From Lachnospiraceae bacterium UBA3826 (lineage in GTDB: Bacteria > Bacillota > Clostridia > Lachnospirales > Lachnospiraceae): DNA of 26,379 nucleotides. The notes beneath the pieces are model-generated. The model was not told the origin of the DNA and made no database searches. It saw only the letters and a list, made by a program, of their open reading frames with translations. Each line of letters opens with the position of its first letter. The stretch's first letter is position 1. The stretch covers positions 1 through 26,379 of the forward strand of contig DGII01000166.1 of the NCBI GenBank assembly GCA_002393095.1, written 5' to 3'. Shown in pieces: positions 24,738 through 26,379 of the stretch. The position numbers and the translations under genes are program-made.

Positions 24738-25748
24738 TCAGCCGAGGTCATAATACTCTCTGTACCACTTGGCAAATTTTCCGACTCCATCCTTCATATC
24801 CGTAGACGGCCTGTATCCGAAGTCATTCTCAAGCCCGGACACATCCGCATAAGTCTGATACACATCGCCCGGCTGCATGGGCATCAGATTCCTCGTTGCC
24901 TTCATGCCAAGCGCCTTCTCCAGCTCATCCACAAAGTCAAGGAGATTCTCCGGCTTACCCCTCCCGATGTTATACACCTTATAGCAGGCTCCCAGTTCAT
25001 CCTGCTTCGGCGGATTGCACAGAATAGCGAAGACTCCTGTCACTATATCGTCTATATACGTGAAATCCCTGTACATATCTCCGTTGTTGTATATATCAAT
25101 AGGCTTACCCTTACGCATAAGATCGGCGAACTTATAAGCCGCCATGTCCGGTCGGCCCATAGGTCCGTACACGGTGAAAAATCTCAGCCCCGTCGCCTTT
25201 ATCCCGTAGAGCTTGCAATATGAATAGGCCATCAGTTCATTGCTCTTCTTGGTTGCGGCGTAGAGCGACACAGGTCTGTCAACCTGATCCGATGTGCTGA
25301 AGGGAACCTTGGTATTGCCTCCGTATACCGAGCTTGAGGAAGCATACACAAGATGCTTGACCTCATGATGTCTGCAGCACTCAAGTATATTGGCAAAACC
25401 TACGAGATTGGACTGAATGTATGCATCGGGGTTCTCTATGCTGTAGCGGACACCCGCCTGTGCGGCAAGATTAACGACCACATCCGGATTGTACTTTTCG
25501 AAAGTCTTCTCAAGCTTAGCCTTATCCGCCAGATCGCCCCTGATCATGTCAAAGCTTCCTGTGGTCTTAGCAGTCTCATCCAAAGCCGCAAGTCGTGATT
25601 CCTTAAGCGACACATCATAATAGTCGTTCATATTGTCATAACCCACAACACTCGCTCCCGCCTTAAGCAGTCTGTCAGACAGGTGATATCCGATGAAGCC
25701 CGCGGCTCCGGTCACCATGTATGTAAGCTTATTATCAAAATCCGTCAT
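24738..25748 (-). CDS. UDP-glucuronate 4-epimerase (extended SDR, CapI/LpsL-like)
   Basis: 336 residues from ATG 25748, chosen because GGAGAATCAA precedes it; an upstream in-frame ATG at 25769 has no ribosome site. VTGAAGFIGYHL (12-23) is the NAD-binding Gly motif, YASSSSVYG (135-143) holds the catalytic Ser region and SLYAATKKSNE (161-171) the Y163-x3-K167 pair. NMNDYYDVSLKESRL, LRFFTVYGPMGRPDMA and YRDFTYIDDIV are characteristic of UDP-GlcA 4-epimerases rather than GalE; Met replaces the usual Trp in VYGPxGRPDMA. It converts UDP-glucuronate to UDP-galacturonate in the cytoplasm, suggesting that the surface polymer contains galacturonic acid. It is the first gene of the long operon, about 45 nt from the predicted transcription start and 35 bp before the surface protein gene. 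Confidence 0.92.
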   Translation of the reverse strand: MTDFDNKLTYMVTGAAGFIGYHLSDRLLKAGASVVGYDNMNDYYDVSLKESRLAALDETAKTTGSFDMIRGDLADKAKLEKTFEKYNPDVVVNLAAQAGVRYSIENPDAYIQSNLVGFANILECCRHHEVKHLVYASSSSVYGGNTKVPFSTSDQVDRPVSLYAATKKSNELMAYSYCKLYGIKATGLRFFTVYGPMGRPDMAAYKFADLMRKGKPIDIYNNGDMYRDFTYIDDIVTGVFAILCNPPKQDELGACYKVYNIGRGKPENLLDFVDELEKALGMKATRNLMPMQPGDVYQTYADVSGLENDFGYRPSTDMKDGVGKFAKWYREYYDLG

Positions 25749-25798
25749 TTGATTCTCCAATCCGGCCATTCGGTCGACATAACATCATAATCCTTTAT

Positions 25799-25828
25799 AT
25801 CATACCACATATTGCGTTGATATGCCAA
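25799..25828 (-). promoter_or_regulatory. Predicted sigma-A promoter of the epimerase-led operon
   Basis: Minus strand: -35 TTGGCA (25823-25828), 18-bp spacer, -10 TATGAT (25799-25804) preceded by TGG, giving an extended -10. The predicted start near 25792 lies about 45 nt before the epimerase ATG. A perfect 10-bp palindrome GCGCATGCGC at 25866-25875 lies about 37 bp upstream of the -35 box and could be an operator. Confidence 0.65.
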
Positions 25829-25893
25829 CCTTTTAACTAAATCTAGTCAGGATTTCGGCAGGTCTGCGCATGCGCTCAATACCTTTTACGGAC

Positions 25894-25927
25894 AAAAAAA
25901 CTGTGCAGGATTTCTATCCTGCACAGT
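25894..25927 (-). terminator. Rho-independent terminator of metK
   Basis: On the minus strand ACTGTGCAGGAT (25916-25927) pairs perfectly with ATCCTGCACAGT (25900-25911) around a 4-nt loop, followed by seven T (25894-25900, one shared with the stem). This 12-bp stem plus T tract is a textbook intrinsic terminator, 66 nt after the metK stop. Confidence 0.95.
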
Positions 25928-25950
25928 CTGTCGCATATTCTTCGGTATAC

Positions 25951-25972
25951 TACCGGACACTCTTATCCGGTA
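25951..25972 (-). other. Inverted repeat between metK stop and its terminator
   Basis: TACCGGA (25951-25957) and TCCGGTA (25966-25972) form a 7-bp stem with an 8-nt loop and no T tract. It may protect the metK mRNA 3' end or be a chance repeat; it stands 21 nt after the stop codon. Confidence 0.45.
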
Positions 25973-25993
25973 TCCTGCATAAGCCTTCCGGCA

Positions 25994-26379
25994 TTACATA
26001 TACTTTTTAAGTGTCTCCGCCTTGTCCGTCTTCTCCCACGGAAGATCAAGATCGTTACGTCCGAAGTGTCCGTATGCTGCGGTCTGCTTGTATATAGGTC
26101 TGCGAAGGTCAAGCATCTTGATTATGCCTGCGGGACGCAGATCGAAATTCTCTCTGATAGCCTTAAGCAGAGTATCATCCGATACCTTGCCGGTTCCGAA
26201 GGTATCCACCATTATAGATGTAGGCTGCGCGACACCGATAGCATACGAAAGCTGTATCTCACATCTGTCAGCAAGGCCGGCTGCAACGATATTCTTGGCA
26301 ACGTATCTTGCCGCATACGCAGCGGATCTGTCCACCTTGGTGCAATCCTTGCCTGAGAAGGCTCCGCCGCCGTGACGTG
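25994..26379 (-). CDS. metK: S-adenosylmethionine synthetase, C-terminal part (5' end cut by window edge)
   Basis: The frame is open from the right edge to TAA at 25994 and encodes about 128 C-terminal residues. HGGGAFSGKDCTKVDRSAAY at the start is the conserved MetK loop that binds the polyphosphate/metal part of ATP. YAARYVAKNIVAAGLADRCE and QLSYAIGVAQPTS are equally conserved, and the end PIYKQTAAYGHFGR is the usual MetK C-terminus. The enzyme makes S-adenosylmethionine from methionine and ATP in the cytoplasm. Cys replaces Pro in GKDxTKVDRS, a variant I believe is common in Clostridia. The gene has its own terminator, so it is a separate unit from the surface operon. An internal GTG at 26335 is not a start; the true N-terminus lies outside the window. 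Confidence 0.97.
   Translation of the reverse strand, partial: RHGGGAFSGKDCTKVDRSAAYAARYVAKNIVAAGLADRCEIQLSYAIGVAQPTSIMVDTFGTGKVSDDTLLKAIRENFDLRPAGIIKMLDLRRPIYKQTAAYGHFGRNDLDLPWEKTDKAETLKKYM

Overview
This window looks like a stretch of chromosome from an anaerobic Firmicute, most likely a Lachnospiraceae-type Clostridia member. That is inferred from protein style (large surface N-acetylglucosaminidase with Thr/Pro linker, DUF6020/DUF6077-like membrane proteins), AGGAG-type ribosome sites, heavy use of ATA for Ile and frequent CTTAAG (Leu-Lys) words. No 16S or species marker is present, so the genus is left open. Every convincing gene lies on the minus strand, so the region reads from the right edge to the left.

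Right edge: the C-terminal part of metK (S-adenosylmethionine synthetase) ends in a textbook intrinsic terminator (25894-25927). A sigma-A-type promoter (25799-25828) then starts a long run of tightly packed genes, probably one operon down to about 10.26 kb: a UDP-glucuronate 4-epimerase; a roughly 1290-residue membrane-anchored N-acetylglucosaminidase-like surface protein with four exact-period 129-bp repeats; an MBOAT O-acyltransferase with an SGNH partner (TGATG coupling); two adjacent membrane proteins that together look like one GT-C/DUF6077-type protein; an RlmI-like methyltransferase; a membrane-anchored SGNH-like protein; an acyltransferase-3 membrane protein; a histidine phosphatase; and a cytoplasmic GH3 beta-glycosidase.

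After the GH3 gene there is a 256-bp intergenic segment with a long imperfect hairpin (probable terminator) and, immediately beyond it, a second promoter (10055-10083). This starts a second operon running off the left edge: a DUF2334/NodB-like deacetylase, two GT4 glycosyltransferases (4-bp overlaps), a DUF6020-like membrane protein, a DPM1-like GT2, an FAD-dependent UGM/protoporphyrinogen-oxidase-like enzyme, a large GT-C-like membrane protein and a second GT2 cut by the window edge. The second operon is interrupted by a 117-bp array of four inverted repeats (6740-6856), just upstream of the DUF6020-like gene. In it a hairpin loop is perfectly complementary over 7 nt to the bases immediately before the start codon.

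Together the genes read as a cell-surface glycan assembly and decoration region: sugar-nucleotide supply (epimerase, flavoenzyme), cytoplasmic chain building (GT4s), probable polyprenyl-phosphate-sugar synthesis (DPM1-like GT2s) feeding outward-facing GT-C-like enzymes, two O-acylation modules, a deacetylase, and a wall hydrolase-like surface protein. No flippase, polymerase or ABC exporter is visible, so any such genes lie outside the window or elsewhere. The most unusual items are the hairpin array, the apparently split GT-C protein, the duplicated O-acylation machinery and the 129-bp repeat block.
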